Part shown: positions 52,166 through 61,614 of the stretch, in pieces
How positions within the stretch are numbered: the first letter of the stretch is position 1
Layout: each line of letters starts with the position of its first letter
Assembly: GCF_009811795.1 (NCBI RefSeq)
Contig: NZ_BLJE01000004.1
Span: 186,001-250,000 of the forward strand
Source: Litoreibacter roseus
Lineage (GTDB): Bacteria; Pseudomonadota; Alphaproteobacteria; Rhodobacterales; Rhodobacteraceae
Reading direction: 5' to 3'
Length of the DNA: 64,000 bases
The notes under the pieces: generated by a model
What the model was told of the DNA's origin: nothing
Database searches by the model: none
Seen by the model: only the letters and a program-made list of their open reading frames with translations
Position numbers and translations under genes: made by a program

Positions 52166-52765
52166 ATGCCGCAACCCTGTCCCCGCCTCGAACAGTATAC
52201 TTCTGTATATATTGCGCTTGGCGCTAACGCCACGTCATCCTTACGCTCCTCTTTTGTCACGCTAAGTCAGTCACTTGATGCTTTGGACAGCGCCTCGGTT
52301 TCGATTACGTCAACAAGTTGTTTCTACGTCACTCCGGCCTTTCCGGCGGGCTCCGGTCCGGACTTTGTGAACGCAGTTGTAAATGTGGCGACCAGATTAA
52401 AGCCAGCCGAACTGCTGCCCAATTTACATAGTATTGAGGCCGAATTCGGGCGCGTTCGTGCCGAACGTTGGGGGGCTAGGACACTCGATCTCGACCTCCT
52501 CGCATTCGAGGATATCGTGCTGCCCGATTTGCGAACCGCGCAGGCCTGGGCGGGGCTTCCTCTGGACGACCAAATCGAAAAGACACCTGATCAGCTTGTG
52601 CTTCCGCATCCGCGCATGGCGGAGCGCGCATTTGTGCTTGTCCCGTTTTGTGATATCGCCCGGACTTGGCGCCATCCAATCACCGGTAAAACGGCCCAAG
52701 CCATGCTGGATGCCCTTCCGCAGCAGTCAAAAGACGCGATAAAGCCATACACATTTGGGTTTTAG
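52166..52765 (+). CDS. folK: 2-amino-4-hydroxy-6-hydroxymethyldihydropteridine pyrophosphokinase
   Basis: A 199-residue enzyme of folate biosynthesis that transfers a pyrophosphate from ATP to the pterin. The YIALGANATSS segment near residue 15, RWGARTLDLDLLAFED near 103 and LPHPRMAERAFVLVPF near 150 are family features. It precedes rpoZ and the RSH gene on the same strand, a common alphaproteobacterial order. The start ATG 52166 has a weak site, and the first about 10 residues are not conserved. Confidence 0.93.
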   Translation: MPQPCPRLEQYTSVYIALGANATSSLRSSFVTLSQSLDALDSASVSITSTSCFYVTPAFPAGSGPDFVNAVVNVATRLKPAELLPNLHSIEAEFGRVRAERWGARTLDLDLLAFEDIVLPDLRTAQAWAGLPLDDQIEKTPDQLVLPHPRMAERAFVLVPFCDIARTWRHPITGKTAQAMLDALPQQSKDAIKPYTFGF

Positions 52766-52835
52766 CTGTTGTAAATCGATCTTTGAGGGCGTATCTGCAG
52801 CCTTTGATATTCCCATTCGATGATTGGAGTCTCTT

Positions 52836-53189
52836 ATGGCCCGTGTGACGGTTGAAGACTGCGTTGATAAAGTCCCGAACAGGTTTGACCTTGTGATGCT
52901 CGCCTCGCACCGTGCGCGCGAGATTGCGTCAGGTAGCTCCATTACGGTAGATCGGGACAACGACAAGAATCCTGTCGTTTCTCTCCGTGAGATTGCTGAA
53001 GAAACCCAGACGGCGGACGAATTGCGCGAACGCATGATCGAAAGCAACCAGACCCAAATTGAGGTGGACGAGCCGGAAGAAGACGCAATGGCGCTTCTGA
53101 TGGGCGTCGAGCAGGACAAGCCTGCAGAAGACGATATGTCGGAAGAGAAGCTCTTGCGGGCTTTGATGGAAGCGCAAGAGCCAAAGTAA
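52836..53189 (+). CDS. rpoZ: RNA polymerase omega subunit
   Basis: A 117-residue RNA polymerase subunit. [22 protein letters not shown] at the start is characteristic of omega, followed by [10 protein letters not shown] and [11 protein letters not shown]. The C-terminal tail is acidic and longer than the E. coli subunit, as in other alphaproteobacteria. ATG 52836 was taken as the start. It lies 70 bases after folK and 30 bases before the RSH gene; omega binds ppGpp in many bacteria, which fits the pairing with the RSH gene. Confidence 0.96.
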   Translation: MARVTVEDCVDKVPNRFDLVMLASHRAREIASGSSITVDRDNDKNPVVSLREIAEETQTADELRERMIESNQTQIEVDEPEEDAMALLMGVEQDKPAEDDMSEEKLLRALMEAQEPK

Positions 53190-53219
53190 GCGCCGACTGT
53201 ACGATGGGCAGACCGTTGA

Positions 53220-55343
53220 ATGATTGATGTCGATGATCTGATCAGTCTGGTCCGCACGTACAATCCGAAAACCAACGAAGATTTGCTGCGGGCCGCCTAT
53301 GACTATGGCGGCCTTATGCATGAAGGGCAGACCCGCCATTCGGGTGAGCCCTATTTCACGCATCCGGTTGAAGTCGCTGCGCTGCTGACCGAGCAGCGTC
53401 TGGATGATGCGACGATCATCACGGCACTTCTCCACGATACGGTGGAGGACACCAAGTCGACTTTCGCCGAGATCGAGCGGATGTTCGGGGCCGAGATTGC
53501 AGAGCTTGTCGATGGCGTCACCAAGCTGACCAACCTGCAATTGTCCAGCAATGAGACCAAGCAGGCCGAGAACTTCCGCAAGCTGTTTATGGCGATGTCG
53601 AAAGACCTTCGGGTCATTCTTGTCAAGCTGGCCGACCGCCTTCACAACATGCGCACGATCAAACACATGCGTCCGGAAAAACAGGTTCAGAAGTCACGCG
53701 AGACGATGGACATATATGCACCGCTCGCGGGTCGCATGGGGATGCACTGGATGCGGGAGGAGTTGGAAGACCTGTCGTTTCGCGTTCTGAAACCGGATGC
53801 GCGGGCCTCGATCATTCGCCGCTTCATTACGCTGCAGCGGGAAACCGGCGACGTCGTGCCGAAGATCACGGATGATATCCGGTCGGAGCTTGATCGCTCG
53901 GGGATCGACGGCGACGTATCGGGCCGGGCGAAGAAGCCCTACTCCATCTGGCGCAAGATGGAAGAGAAGAGCCAGGGGTTCTCCCGTCTTTCCGATATTT
54001 ATGGGTTCCGCGTCATTACTGCGACAGAGGACGATTGCTACCGCGTTCTGGGGGCAATCCACAGACGGTGGCGGTCAGTGCCAGGTCGCTTCAAGGACTA
54101 TATCAGTCAACCCAAGACCAACGGTTATCGATCCATACATACCACTGTATCGGGGCGTGACGGCAAGCGGGTCGAGGTGCAAATCCGAACCCGCCAAATG
54201 CACGAGGTCGCGGAGGCTGGCGTTGCGGCTCACTGGTCCTACCGGGACGGGGAGCGCGTAGAAAACCCGTTCGCCGTGGATCCGACAACCTGGATTGCAA
54301 GTCTGACGGAGCGGTTCGATCAGGCCGAAGACCACGATGATTTTCTGGAAACCGTGAAGCTCGAGATGTATTCGGATCAGGTGTTCTGCTTCACGCCGAA
54401 GGGCGAGGTTGTGAAGCTGCCGCGGGGGGCGACACCGCTGGATTTTGCCTACGCCATTCACACGCGGATCGGCCATTCTTGTGTCGGCGCGAAGGTGGAT
54501 GCACTGCGGGTGCCACTCTGGACGCGGCTGCGCAACGGTCAATCTGTCGAGATCATCACCGCCGAGGGTCAAAAACCTCAACCCACATGGATCGACATCG
54601 CGGTGACAGGGCGTGCCAAATCGGCCATCCGCAAATCGCTGCGCGAAGAGCATCGGGACCGCTTTATTAAGTTGGGGCAGGAACTGGTGCGGGTCGCGTT
54701 TGAGCATGTGGGTAAAAAGGCGACCGATAAAGCGCTGAGAACGGCGGCAAAAGAACTCAGCCTGCAGAACACCTTGCAACTGCTGGAGCTCGTTGGGTCT
54801 ACCGAAATTTCCGCCCGCGAGGTTGTCAACGCCATATATCCGGAACTCGCCGAGAAGACGGGCGGCCCAAAGGTGGATGCCAACCGGGCAGTGGTTGGTC
54901 TGCCGGAGGATGTCGGTGTCAAACGGGCGGCCTGCTGTCAGCCTGTGCCGGGGGAGCGGATCGTTGGGATCAAGCACAAGGGCGACGGTGTCTTCGTTCA
55001 TGCGATCGCATGTGATGCCTTGGTCGAACTTGAAGAAGAGACAGATCGCTGGATTGATCTACATTGGCATGCAGGACAGCATGGCGCGGAAAATCCCGTG
55101 TCACTGAATATAACGATTGGTAATGATTTCGGTGTACTGGGACGTATCTGCACATTGATCGGGGAACAAAAGGCAAATATCTCCGATTTACACTTCATTG
55201 ACAGAAAGCCGGACTATTTTCGCCTTTTGGTTGATGTGGATGTGCGTGACGCGGAACATCTGCACGCCGTCATGACGGCGATCGAGGCGGATACGGATGT
55301 CGCATCACTTGAGCGGCATCGCGATATGAGCCGCAAACCGTAA
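53220..55343 (+). CDS. Bifunctional (p)ppGpp synthetase/hydrolase (RSH)
   Basis: A 707-residue stringent-response enzyme. Domains are HD hydrolase (about 25-180, with LLHDTVEDT giving His72-Asp73), RelA/SpoT synthetase (about 235-345, with KTNGYRSIHTTV), TGS (about 385-445), and C-terminal zinc-finger-like CCQPVPG and ACT (about 635-705) domains. Both catalytic regions look intact, so it is the single long RSH that makes and degrades (p)ppGpp in alphaproteobacteria. It follows rpoZ closely on the same strand. Confidence 0.95.
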   Translation: MIDVDDLISLVRTYNPKTNEDLLRAAYDYGGLMHEGQTRHSGEPYFTHPVEVAALLTEQRLDDATIITALLHDTVEDTKSTFAEIERMFGAEIAELVDGVTKLTNLQLSSNETKQAENFRKLFMAMSKDLRVILVKLADRLHNMRTIKHMRPEKQVQKSRETMDIYAPLAGRMGMHWMREELEDLSFRVLKPDARASIIRRFITLQRETGDVVPKITDDIRSELDRSGIDGDVSGRAKKPYSIWRKMEEKSQGFSRLSDIYGFRVITATEDDCYRVLGAIHRRWRSVPGRFKDYISQPKTNGYRSIHTTVSGRDGKRVEVQIRTRQMHEVAEAGVAAHWSYRDGERVENPFAVDPTTWIASLTERFDQAEDHDDFLETVKLEMYSDQVFCFTPKGEVVKLPRGATPLDFAYAIHTRIGHSCVGAKVDALRVPLWTRLRNGQSVEIITAEGQKPQPTWIDIAVTGRAKSAIRKSLREEHRDRFIKLGQELVRVAFEHVGKKATDKALRTAAKELSLQNTLQLLELVGSTEISAREVVNAIYPELAEKTGGPKVDANRAVVGLPEDVGVKRAACCQPVPGERIVGIKHKGDGVFVHAIACDALVELEEETDRWIDLHWHAGQHGAENPVSLNITIGNDFGVLGRICTLIGEQKANISDLHFIDRKPDYFRLLVDVDVRDAEHLHAVMTAIEADTDVASLERHRDMSRKP

Positions 55344-55377
55344 CCCGCGCGACTTTCGGGCCGCGCATGTGAACAGG

Positions 55378-56040
55378 ATGAGTACCTTGGTGTTCAAGCG
55401 CCGCACGCCAAAAAGCTGGGCCCTCTGGGCCCTGCACCTCTTCTGGCCGCAAGGCGGGTGGGCGCGCGCATTTTACTACGTAAAACACCGGGTACGGCGT
55501 CTGCCCGACAGTCCCCGCAAGATATCTCGCGGGATTTTCGCGGGCGTCTTTACGACGTTCACACCGTTTTACGGAATTCATTTTGTGATCGCAGCGGTCC
55601 TTGCAACCGTCATGCGGGGAAATATTGTCGCCTCGCTGATGGCGACCTTTTTCGGCAATCCGCTGACCTATCTGCCTATCGGGATCATCTCGCTGAAGAC
55701 TGGCCATTTCATTCTCGGAACGAAGTTTCAGGATGATATGAATCTTGCCTATCAATTCACGGGCGCCGCCCGGGAACTGAAAGACAATTTCTATGCCATC
55801 TTTACCGACGACGTCGCGGATTGGGCGCGTCTCGGGCGGTTTTATGACGAAGTTTTCTTCCCTTACATGATCGGCGGTATTATCCCCGGACTGATTGCCG
55901 CGACGATCTGTTACTATCTCAGTGTTCCACTGATTACGGTCTACCAAAACCGTAGGCGGGGGCGGCTTAAAGCAAAGTTCGATGAAATACGCGCCAAGCA
56001 ACTCGCAAAGAAAGCCAAAGACACCGCGCCGATTGAATAG
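55378..56040 (+). CDS. DUF2062-family membrane protein
   Basis: A 220-residue inner-membrane protein with about three hydrophobic segments. The conserved FAGVFTTFTPFYGIHFVIA near residue 55 and GNPLTYLPIGIISL near 95 identify DUF2062, of unknown function. The start is unclear: ATG 55378 or GTG 55369. It follows the RSH gene at 34 bases, so it may be in the same operon. The C-terminus is Lys-rich and probably cytoplasmic. Confidence 0.85.
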   Translation: MSTLVFKRRTPKSWALWALHLFWPQGGWARAFYYVKHRVRRLPDSPRKISRGIFAGVFTTFTPFYGIHFVIAAVLATVMRGNIVASLMATFFGNPLTYLPIGIISLKTGHFILGTKFQDDMNLAYQFTGAARELKDNFYAIFTDDVADWARLGRFYDEVFFPYMIGGIIPGLIAATICYYLSVPLITVYQNRRRGRLKAKFDEIRAKQLAKKAKDTAPIE

Positions 56041-56127
56041 AGAAGCGGAACGACGCATTCCATAGCGTTGCGGCTTCGTGCCGGAATGATATGTCTAGGG
56101 AAGTGATGTGCAGTTGGGGTGTTCGTA

Positions 56128-56871
56128 ATGTCAGAAAAGCTGAGACTTGGGGTCAATATCGACCATGTTGCGACCGTTCGGAACGCCCGCGGTGGTGCCG
56201 TTCCTGATCCTGTGAGAGCTGCGAAACTGGCGGAGGATGCTGGCGCGGACGGGATCACGGCGCACTTGCGTGAAGACCGCCGACATATCACAGACGGCGA
56301 TATTGAAGCGTTGACGGACACGCTGACCGTTCCCCTCAACTTTGAGATGGCCGCCACCGACGAGATGCAGGCAATTGCGTTGCGCCATAAACCGCATGCC
56401 GTTTGTCTTGTGCCGGAACGGCGTGAAGAGCGGACAACAGAAGGTGGACTGGAGGTTGCACGCGAAGAAAACAGACTTGCGCACTTCATCGCCCCTTTGC
56501 GGGACGCTGGATGTAGGGTGTCAATTTTCATTGCTGCAGATCGTCGGCAGATAGAAGCAGCAGCACGCATCGGCGCGGAAGTCGTCGAATTGCATACGGG
56601 TGCTTACTGTGATGCCCATGCCGAAGAACGGTTTGATGAGCGGGACACGGAGCTTGAGCGGCTTCGTGAGATGTCCGCGTTTGCGCACGGATTGGGCCTG
56701 GAGGTGCATGCAGGCCATGGTCTGACCTACGATACAGTCCCGCCAGTCGCGGCATTCCCCGAAGTGCGCGAACTCAACATCGGTCATTTCCTGATCGGAG
56801 AGGCTATTTTCCGGGGCCTGACACCCGCGATTGCTGAAATGCGCCGTCTGATGGATGAGGCGCGGGCGTGA
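56128..56871 (+). CDS. pdxJ: Pyridoxine 5'-phosphate synthase
   Basis: A 247-residue TIM-barrel enzyme making pyridoxine 5'-phosphate, the precursor of PLP, from 1-deoxy-xylulose-5-phosphate and an amino-acetone phosphate. [17 protein letters not shown] (from about residue 6), [22 protein letters not shown] and [10 protein letters not shown] are family segments. The MEP-type DXP precursor is shared with ispE and ispH. ATG 56128 fits the family start. It begins the run pdxJ-orf-acpS-lepB-rnc-era and overlaps the next gene by 4 bases. Confidence 0.96.
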   Translation: MSEKLRLGVNIDHVATVRNARGGAVPDPVRAAKLAEDAGADGITAHLREDRRHITDGDIEALTDTLTVPLNFEMAATDEMQAIALRHKPHAVCLVPERREERTTEGGLEVAREENRLAHFIAPLRDAGCRVSIFIAADRRQIEAAARIGAEVVELHTGAYCDAHAEERFDERDTELERLREMSAFAHGLGLEVHAGHGLTYDTVPPVAAFPEVRELNIGHFLIGEAIFRGLTPAIAEMRRLMDEARA

Positions 56872-57308
56872 AAGGCCTGATCTTTTTCGTCATGGTTGCG
56901 TTCTGCCCATTGTCCGTGGCCGCGATGGATATCGCGCGCTGCGATACGCGTATGCAGGTCACTAACGTTGCTGAGCCTTGGGACAAGTTCACGCGGACTT
57001 ACGCGAATGGAGATGTGCGCCTTGTGGTGATCGATACGATTGAACCTGCTGCCGGGTCGGTTTATCTCGTGGTTCTTTCCCCGCCTCGTGACACGCTCGG
57101 TCGACGTCAATGTCGCCGCATATCGCCGGTTGAAACGCTGGGGTTTGGTGGCCTTAACCTTGACCGGGTACATTCCGATTATGATCCCGCTGTCGGTCTG
57201 ACCGTAACAATGCCCGCCCAGACATTTGATGGGTTCGAGTTTCTTGATCGACAGCTGAGTGTTGTGATCAATCAGGCGACTGGCGATATCACGGCGTCCC
57301 TCGAATGA
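56868..57308 (+). CDS. Exported protein of unknown function
   Basis: A 146-residue protein starting with GTG 56868. The N-terminus [20 protein letters not shown] is a signal peptide. The rest is a beta-rich domain with two Cys that could pair. It overlaps pdxJ (4 bases) and acpS (4 bases), so it is translated with them. I do not recognise a family; its position in a housekeeping operon is conserved in related genomes only as far as I can guess. Confidence 0.75.
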   Translation: MKGLIFFVMVAFCPLSVAAMDIARCDTRMQVTNVAEPWDKFTRTYANGDVRLVVIDTIEPAAGSVYLVVLSPPRDTLGRRQCRRISPVETLGFGGLNLDRVHSDYDPAVGLTVTMPAQTFDGFEFLDRQLSVVINQATGDITASLE

Positions 57309-57718
57309 TACTGGGGGTCGGCACGGATCTTGCAAACATCGAACGTATCTCCGACACGCTTGATCGGTTCGGGGATCGGTTCCGCAATCGGGTGTTCACG
57401 GAGACAGAGCAGCGCAAAGCCGAGCGCCGCAAAGACGTGGCTGGCACCTACGCCAAGCGATGGGCCGCAAAGGAAGCGTGCTCCAAGGCGTTGGGCACGG
57501 GATTGCGCATGGGGATATCATGGAAGGATATGGCGGTGAGCAATCTGGAAACCGGCCAACCGGTCATGAAGGTCACTGGTTGGGCGGCTGAACGGCTTGC
57601 CGATATGACACCGGCCGGACACGAAGCTGTTATCCATGTCACGCTCACGGATGATCACCCTTGGGCACAAGCATTTGTTGTGATCGAGGCTCGGCCAGAG
57701 GTTGCCGCTTCGGGTTGA
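57305..57718 (+). CDS. acpS: Holo-[acyl-carrier-protein] synthase
   Basis: A 137-residue phosphopantetheinyl transferase that loads ACP with its arm from CoA. The metal-binding Asp in [12 protein letters not shown] near residue 8 and the [16 protein letters not shown] segment near 51 (Glu ligand and Lys) are intact. It starts 4 bases inside the preceding gene and is followed by lepB after 55 bases. Confidence 0.95.
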   Translation: MILGVGTDLANIERISDTLDRFGDRFRNRVFTETEQRKAERRKDVAGTYAKRWAAKEACSKALGTGLRMGISWKDMAVSNLETGQPVMKVTGWAAERLADMTPAGHEAVIHVTLTDDHPWAQAFVVIEARPEVAASG

Positions 57719-57773
57719 CTCGCGCCCGGGCAGTCCGCACATAGCGCGGGATATTGCACACAAGGCGGGACGC

Positions 57774-58556
57774 ATGGCGAGCACAGCAAAAAAGTCGGAA
57801 GGCATTGGCGAGACAATCAAAACGGTCGTCTATGCCCTGCTGATCGCGGGCATCTTCCGGACCTTGTTCTTTCAGCCGTTCTGGATCCCCTCGGGATCTA
57901 TGAAAGACACGCTGCTGGTCGGCGATTTCCTCTTCGTCAACAAGATGGCGTATGGCTATTCACAATACTCCTGCCCCTTCGGTATCTGTCCGATCTCCGG
58001 ACGGATTTTGGGCAGCGAGCCAGAACGTGGAGATGTCGTTGTGTTCCGTCATCCCGTCAACGGTCAGGACTATATCAAGCGATTGGTTGGACTGCCGGGT
58101 GATACGGTTCAGGTCAGAAATGGCGTGCTGTTTCTGAACGGTCAGCGGCAGGACCAGACACCCGATGGCCAATTCGTAGAAACCTACGAACCGCAAGGGT
58201 CCGTGGGTGGATTGCCAAATTGCGCTGAACCCGTACCTTTGGGCGGTGAATGCGTAAAGGAGCGCGCCATCGAACAGTTGGAGGGGGGGACCAGCCACGC
58301 TGTTCTCAACATCCGCGATGGATTTGGGCCAGACAACACGCCGATCTATACCGTGCCTGAAGAGAGCTACTTCTTCATGGGCGACAACCGGGACAATTCC
58401 GTCGACTCTCGCTTTCCGCAGTCGGGCGGCGGGGTTGGATTTGTTCCCTTTGAAAATCTATTGGGTCGTGCAGACCGCGTGATCTTCTCGTCTGCGGGCG
58501 GGCGGATGCTGTACTTTTGGACATGGCGGGCCGACAGATTTTTCAAGGCGATCTGA
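57774..58556 (+). CDS. lepB: Signal peptidase I
   Basis: A 260-residue inner-membrane serine protease that cleaves Sec signal peptides. The catalytic Ser42 is in [10 protein letters not shown] and the Lys102 base is in [23 protein letters not shown] near 205 is the third family box. One N-terminal membrane helix (about 17-33) anchors it. ATG 57774 was chosen as the start. The periplasmic part contains extra Cys residues (CPFGIC and others) that could form disulfides. It is followed by rnc after 14 bases. Confidence 0.96.
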   Translation: MASTAKKSEGIGETIKTVVYALLIAGIFRTLFFQPFWIPSGSMKDTLLVGDFLFVNKMAYGYSQYSCPFGICPISGRILGSEPERGDVVVFRHPVNGQDYIKRLVGLPGDTVQVRNGVLFLNGQRQDQTPDGQFVETYEPQGSVGGLPNCAEPVPLGGECVKERAIEQLEGGTSHAVLNIRDGFGPDNTPIYTVPEESYFFMGDNRDNSVDSRFPQSGGGVGFVPFENLLGRADRVIFSSAGGRMLYFWTWRADRFFKAI

Positions 58557-58570
58557 ATGAGATCGCGCGT

Positions 58571-59254
58571 ATGAAAATCAGCGCTGATGTTCACGCGTTC
58601 TGCGCGCGTCTTGGATATGAGTTTTCCGACAGCGAACTTGTCACACGCGCTCTGACACATGGGTCAATTTCGTCCTCGACCCGTCCGGACAACCAGCGCC
58701 TGGAATTCCTTGGCGATCGGGTTCTGGGTTTGGTGATGGCCGAAGCCCTGCTGGCGGATGATAAAGCTGCGGCTGAGGGCGTGCTGGCACCACGGTTCAA
58801 TGCGCTTGTGCGGAAAGAGACCTGCGCGGATGTCGCACGGCAGATTGATCTTGGTTCTGTTTTGCGGCTGGGGAAATCAGAGATGCTGTCCGGCGGGCGC
58901 AGGAAAGAGGCGCTGCTGGGCGATGGGATGGAGGCCGTTATAGCTGCAGTCTATCTCGATGGGGGATTTGAGGCGGCAAGACAGACAATACTGAGGCTTT
59001 GGGGAAAACGCATTGCTGACGTTGAGGTCGATGCGCGCGATCCAAAGACTGCGCTGCAGGAATATGTTCAAGCCCGCGGTGAGGCTCCGCCAAGCTACGA
59101 TGTGGTTCAGCGAGATGGACCGGACCATGCTCCGAAATTTCGGGTCCGTGTTACAATTGCGTCCGGACAGTCCGAGGAAGCTGTTGCATCTGCGAAACGG
59201 CAGGCCGAACAGGCCGCCGCGAAAGCACTTTTGGAGATTCTCGAAGATGGATGA
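58571..59254 (+). CDS. rnc: Ribonuclease III
   Basis: A 227-residue double-stranded-RNA endonuclease. The catalytic box [20 protein letters not shown] near residue 41 contains Glu45 and Asp49, and a C-terminal double-stranded RNA-binding domain runs from about 155 ([17 protein letters not shown]). The start ATG 58571 follows the lepB stop by 14 bases; an earlier in-frame start at 58517 would lie within lepB. It overlaps era by 8 bases. The lepB-rnc-era-recO order is a classic operon. Confidence 0.95.
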   Translation: MKISADVHAFCARLGYEFSDSELVTRALTHGSISSSTRPDNQRLEFLGDRVLGLVMAEALLADDKAAAEGVLAPRFNALVRKETCADVARQIDLGSVLRLGKSEMLSGGRRKEALLGDGMEAVIAAVYLDGGFEAARQTILRLWGKRIADVEVDARDPKTALQEYVQARGEAPPSYDVVQRDGPDHAPKFRVRVTIASGQSEEAVASAKRQAEQAAAKALLEILEDG

Positions 59255-60158
59255 CACACGCGCGGGTTTCGTCGCTCTGATTGGCGAGCCGAATGCAGGG
59301 AAGTCGACGCTACTCAACCGCATGGTCGGCGCTAAGGTCTCTATTGTGACCCACAAGGTGCAGACCACGCGAGCGCGTATTCGCGGCGTCGCGATGGAAG
59401 GGCAGTCCCAGCTTGTCTTTGTCGACACACCGGGACTTTTCAAACCGCGCAGGCGGTTGGACCGTGCCATGGTCGCAGCTGCTTGGACCGGTGCCTCCGA
59501 TGCGGATATCGTTGTTTTGATGGTTGAGGCTCACCGTGGGATAACCGGTGGGGTTAGCGCAATTCTGGATGGATTGGGCGAACGCGTCGGTAAAGCAAAA
59601 GTGGCGCTGGCGATTAACAAGATTGACAGGGTGAAGTCGGATGTCCTGCTTGGACTGACTGAAGATCTGAACCAGCGGTTCTCATTTGCGAAGACGTTCA
59701 TGATATCGGCCGAGAAAGGTCATGGTGTGCAGGATCTGCGAGAGTGGCTTGCGGAAGAGGTTCCAGCCGGGCCGTGGCTCTATCCGGAAGATCAGATCGC
59801 AGATTTACCTCTGCGTATGATTGCAGCCGAGATGACGCGAGAGAAACTGACGCTGCGCCTGCATCAGGAATTGCCTTATCAGTTAACCGTCGAGACAGAG
59901 AATTGGGAAGAGCGCAAAGACGGTTCCGCCAAGATCGATCAGATCATTTACGTGATGCGGGACGGCCATAAGGGCATCGTCTTGGGCAACAAGGGCGAGA
60001 CAATCAAAGCGGTGTCCAAGGCAGCGCGGGAAGAACTGGCAGAGTTCCTTGACCGGACCGTACACCTTTTCCTTCAAGTGAAGGTACGGCCCAATTGGCT
60101 GGAGGAAAGCGAGCGGTACTCCGAAATGGGGCTCGACTTCCGCGATGGGAATGCATGA
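59247..60158 (+). CDS. era: GTPase Era
   Basis: A 303-residue GTPase for 16S rRNA processing and 30S ribosome assembly. The G1 loop is GEPNAGKST (about residues 13-21), followed by VDTPGLF (G3) and NKIDRV (G4), with a C-terminal KH RNA-binding domain (about 205-285, including [12 protein letters not shown]). ATG 59247 overlaps the end of rnc by 8 bases; its own stop overlaps the DUF1491 start by 4 bases. Confidence 0.97.
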   Translation: MDDTRAGFVALIGEPNAGKSTLLNRMVGAKVSIVTHKVQTTRARIRGVAMEGQSQLVFVDTPGLFKPRRRLDRAMVAAAWTGASDADIVVLMVEAHRGITGGVSAILDGLGERVGKAKVALAINKIDRVKSDVLLGLTEDLNQRFSFAKTFMISAEKGHGVQDLREWLAEEVPAGPWLYPEDQIADLPLRMIAAEMTREKLTLRLHQELPYQLTVETENWEERKDGSAKIDQIIYVMRDGHKGIVLGNKGETIKAVSKAAREELAEFLDRTVHLFLQVKVRPNWLEESERYSEMGLDFRDGNA

Positions 60159-60484
60159 CGAAGCTCACCTCTGACTTCTGGGTAAGCGCATATCTCGCGC
60201 GACTGCGGCTCTCTGATATTCCCGCCTTCGTCGTCGCGAAGGGAGACACCACGGCCGGGGCCGTTTTGATCAAGTTGAACACTTTGGATGGCAAGGCTGT
60301 TGCGTATCAAAGGTCATTCGATCTCAACACGGGCGAGCGGGCTTGGATCGTCTTGGCCAACGGTCCTGAGGCCATTGTTGACGATTCTCTCACACGGCAG
60401 CGCAGCTTTGATCCGGACGTCTGGGTGATCGAGGTAGAAGACAAAGCAGGGCGCCATCTGTTGGATGAACCGGGGCTGGTCTGA
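60155..60484 (+). CDS. DUF1491-family protein
   Basis: A 109-residue protein beginning [20 protein letters not shown] with the central [20 protein letters not shown] typical of DUF1491, of unknown function. It lies between era and recO with overlaps of 4 bases on the left and 1 base on the right (TGATG). Its conserved position suggests a link with RNA or DNA metabolism, but nothing catalytic is seen. Confidence 0.88.
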   Translation: MTKLTSDFWVSAYLARLRLSDIPAFVVAKGDTTAGAVLIKLNTLDGKAVAYQRSFDLNTGERAWIVLANGPEAIVDDSLTRQRSFDPDVWVIEVEDKAGRHLLDEPGLV

Positions 60485-61200
60485 TGGAGTGGAGGTCGGA
60501 AGGAGTTCTGCTCGCCGTGCGTCGCCACGGAGAGAACGCGGCGATTATCGAGGTATTTACACCCGATCATGGACGACACGCCGGGATCGTCAGGGGCGGT
60601 ACGTCCCGCAAACTGGCGCCAGTGATGCAACCAGGTGCCCAGTTGCATGTCAGTTGGCGCGCGCGCCTTGAGGATCATTTGGGCACCTTCACGATCGAAC
60701 CGTTGAAATCGCGTGCCGCGCAAGTGATGGATGATCGAAAAGCCTTGGCTGGGTTGAACGCACTCTGCGGTTTGCTGAGCTTTGCCCTGGCTGAACGTGA
60801 TCCGCACCCTGATCTCTATGATCGGACGATCGCTCTTTTTGATCTGCTTGGTGCAAATCCCCATTGGCCACTCGCCTACTTGCAATGGGAGTTGGCGCTT
60901 CTTGAGGATATGGGGTTTGGCCTGGATCTGTCGAGTTGTGCGGTCAGCGGCACCACCCAAGAACTGACCTTCGTTTCGCCTAAATCCGGCCGCGCGGTGT
61001 CGAGCTCGGCAGCGGGGGAGTGGGCGGATCGCCTGTTGCCTCTGCCTGCTTGCTTGCGGGGCGTTGGTGATGGGTCGCTCGATGAGATGAGCGAAGGCTT
61101 GCGTACAACTGGATATTTCTTGAAAAACTGGATGGCGCCACAACTGGGCAACAAGCCCTTGCCACCCGCACGTCAGCGATTGGTTGATTTCTTCACCTGA
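60484..61200 (+). CDS. recO: DNA repair protein RecO
   Basis: A 238-residue protein of RecFOR-mediated recombination. It has an N-terminal OB-fold (about 1-80; [20 protein letters not shown] and [10 protein letters not shown]) and a helical C-terminal domain (about 95-235). It works with RecR to load RecA on SSB-coated DNA. ATG 60484 overlaps the DUF1491 stop by one base. It is the last gene of the operon and overlaps the convergent META-like gene by 8 bases. Confidence 0.93.
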   Translation: MEWRSEGVLLAVRRHGENAAIIEVFTPDHGRHAGIVRGGTSRKLAPVMQPGAQLHVSWRARLEDHLGTFTIEPLKSRAAQVMDDRKALAGLNALCGLLSFALAERDPHPDLYDRTIALFDLLGANPHWPLAYLQWELALLEDMGFGLDLSSCAVSGTTQELTFVSPKSGRAVSSSAAGEWADRLLPLPACLRGVGDGSLDEMSEGLRTTGYFLKNWMAPQLGNKPLPPARQRLVDFFT

Positions 61201-61579
61201 CGGCTTCGAACACGATGGTCGCGCCGTCTTCATTGCTGAGGATCATGCTATCGCCGGACACTTCACTGAGTGTCATCGCTGCAAGCGCTCTTAGGTAGGT
61301 GTTTTCCGCCGCCAGGTTTTCACACGACCGTCTGGTCGATACGATCGCCTCTGCCTTAAACCATGGGTAAGGCACTGTCTGCGTGGCGGAGTATTGGTTG
61401 CAGGGACCTTGCCCACGAATCTTACCCGGCTCCGGAAAGCTGATCGTGGCTGAGGCTGCGAACGCCTGCTCGTCAATTTCGGTGACGGCCCAAATGGTGT
61501 CAGCTGCGCCATAGGCCGTCAGGGTTTCATCCCCCTGGCAGGCATTCAAAACGGCGAGAAGCATGACAAATCTGATCAT
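61193..61579 (-). CDS. META-domain-like lipoprotein
   Basis: A 128-residue protein with a lipoprotein signal ([14 protein letters not shown], lipobox LNAC with Cys14). The mature part has the DUF306/META pattern: a Trp-Ala-Val-Thr start, [24 protein letters not shown] split over a Gly-rich loop and a CN pair. Such proteins are heat-shock or stress lipoproteins of unclear role. The start could be ATG 61579 or 61564. It follows mcd on the minus strand after 35 bases holding a hairpin that reaches its start codon. Confidence 0.75.
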   Translation of the reverse strand: MIRFVMLLAVLNACQGDETLTAYGAADTIWAVTEIDEQAFAASATISFPEPGKIRGQGPCNQYSATQTVPYPWFKAEAIVSTRRSCENLAAENTYLRALAAMTLSEVSGDSMILSNEDGATIVFEAVR

Positions 61580-61580
61580 G

Positions 61581-61605
61581 ATGCGAGGGTAGCAGCCCCT
61601 CGCAT
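61581..61605 (-). terminator. Hairpin between mcd and the lipoprotein gene
   Basis: ATGCGAGGG (61581-61589) pairs with CCCTCGCAT (61597-61605), a perfect 9-base-pair stem with a 7-base loop. It lies 10 bases after the mcd stop and ends one base before the lipoprotein start codon. It may terminate mcd or limit ribosome access to the lipoprotein mRNA. Confidence 0.55.
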
Positions 61606-61614
61606 TAAGGTGAA

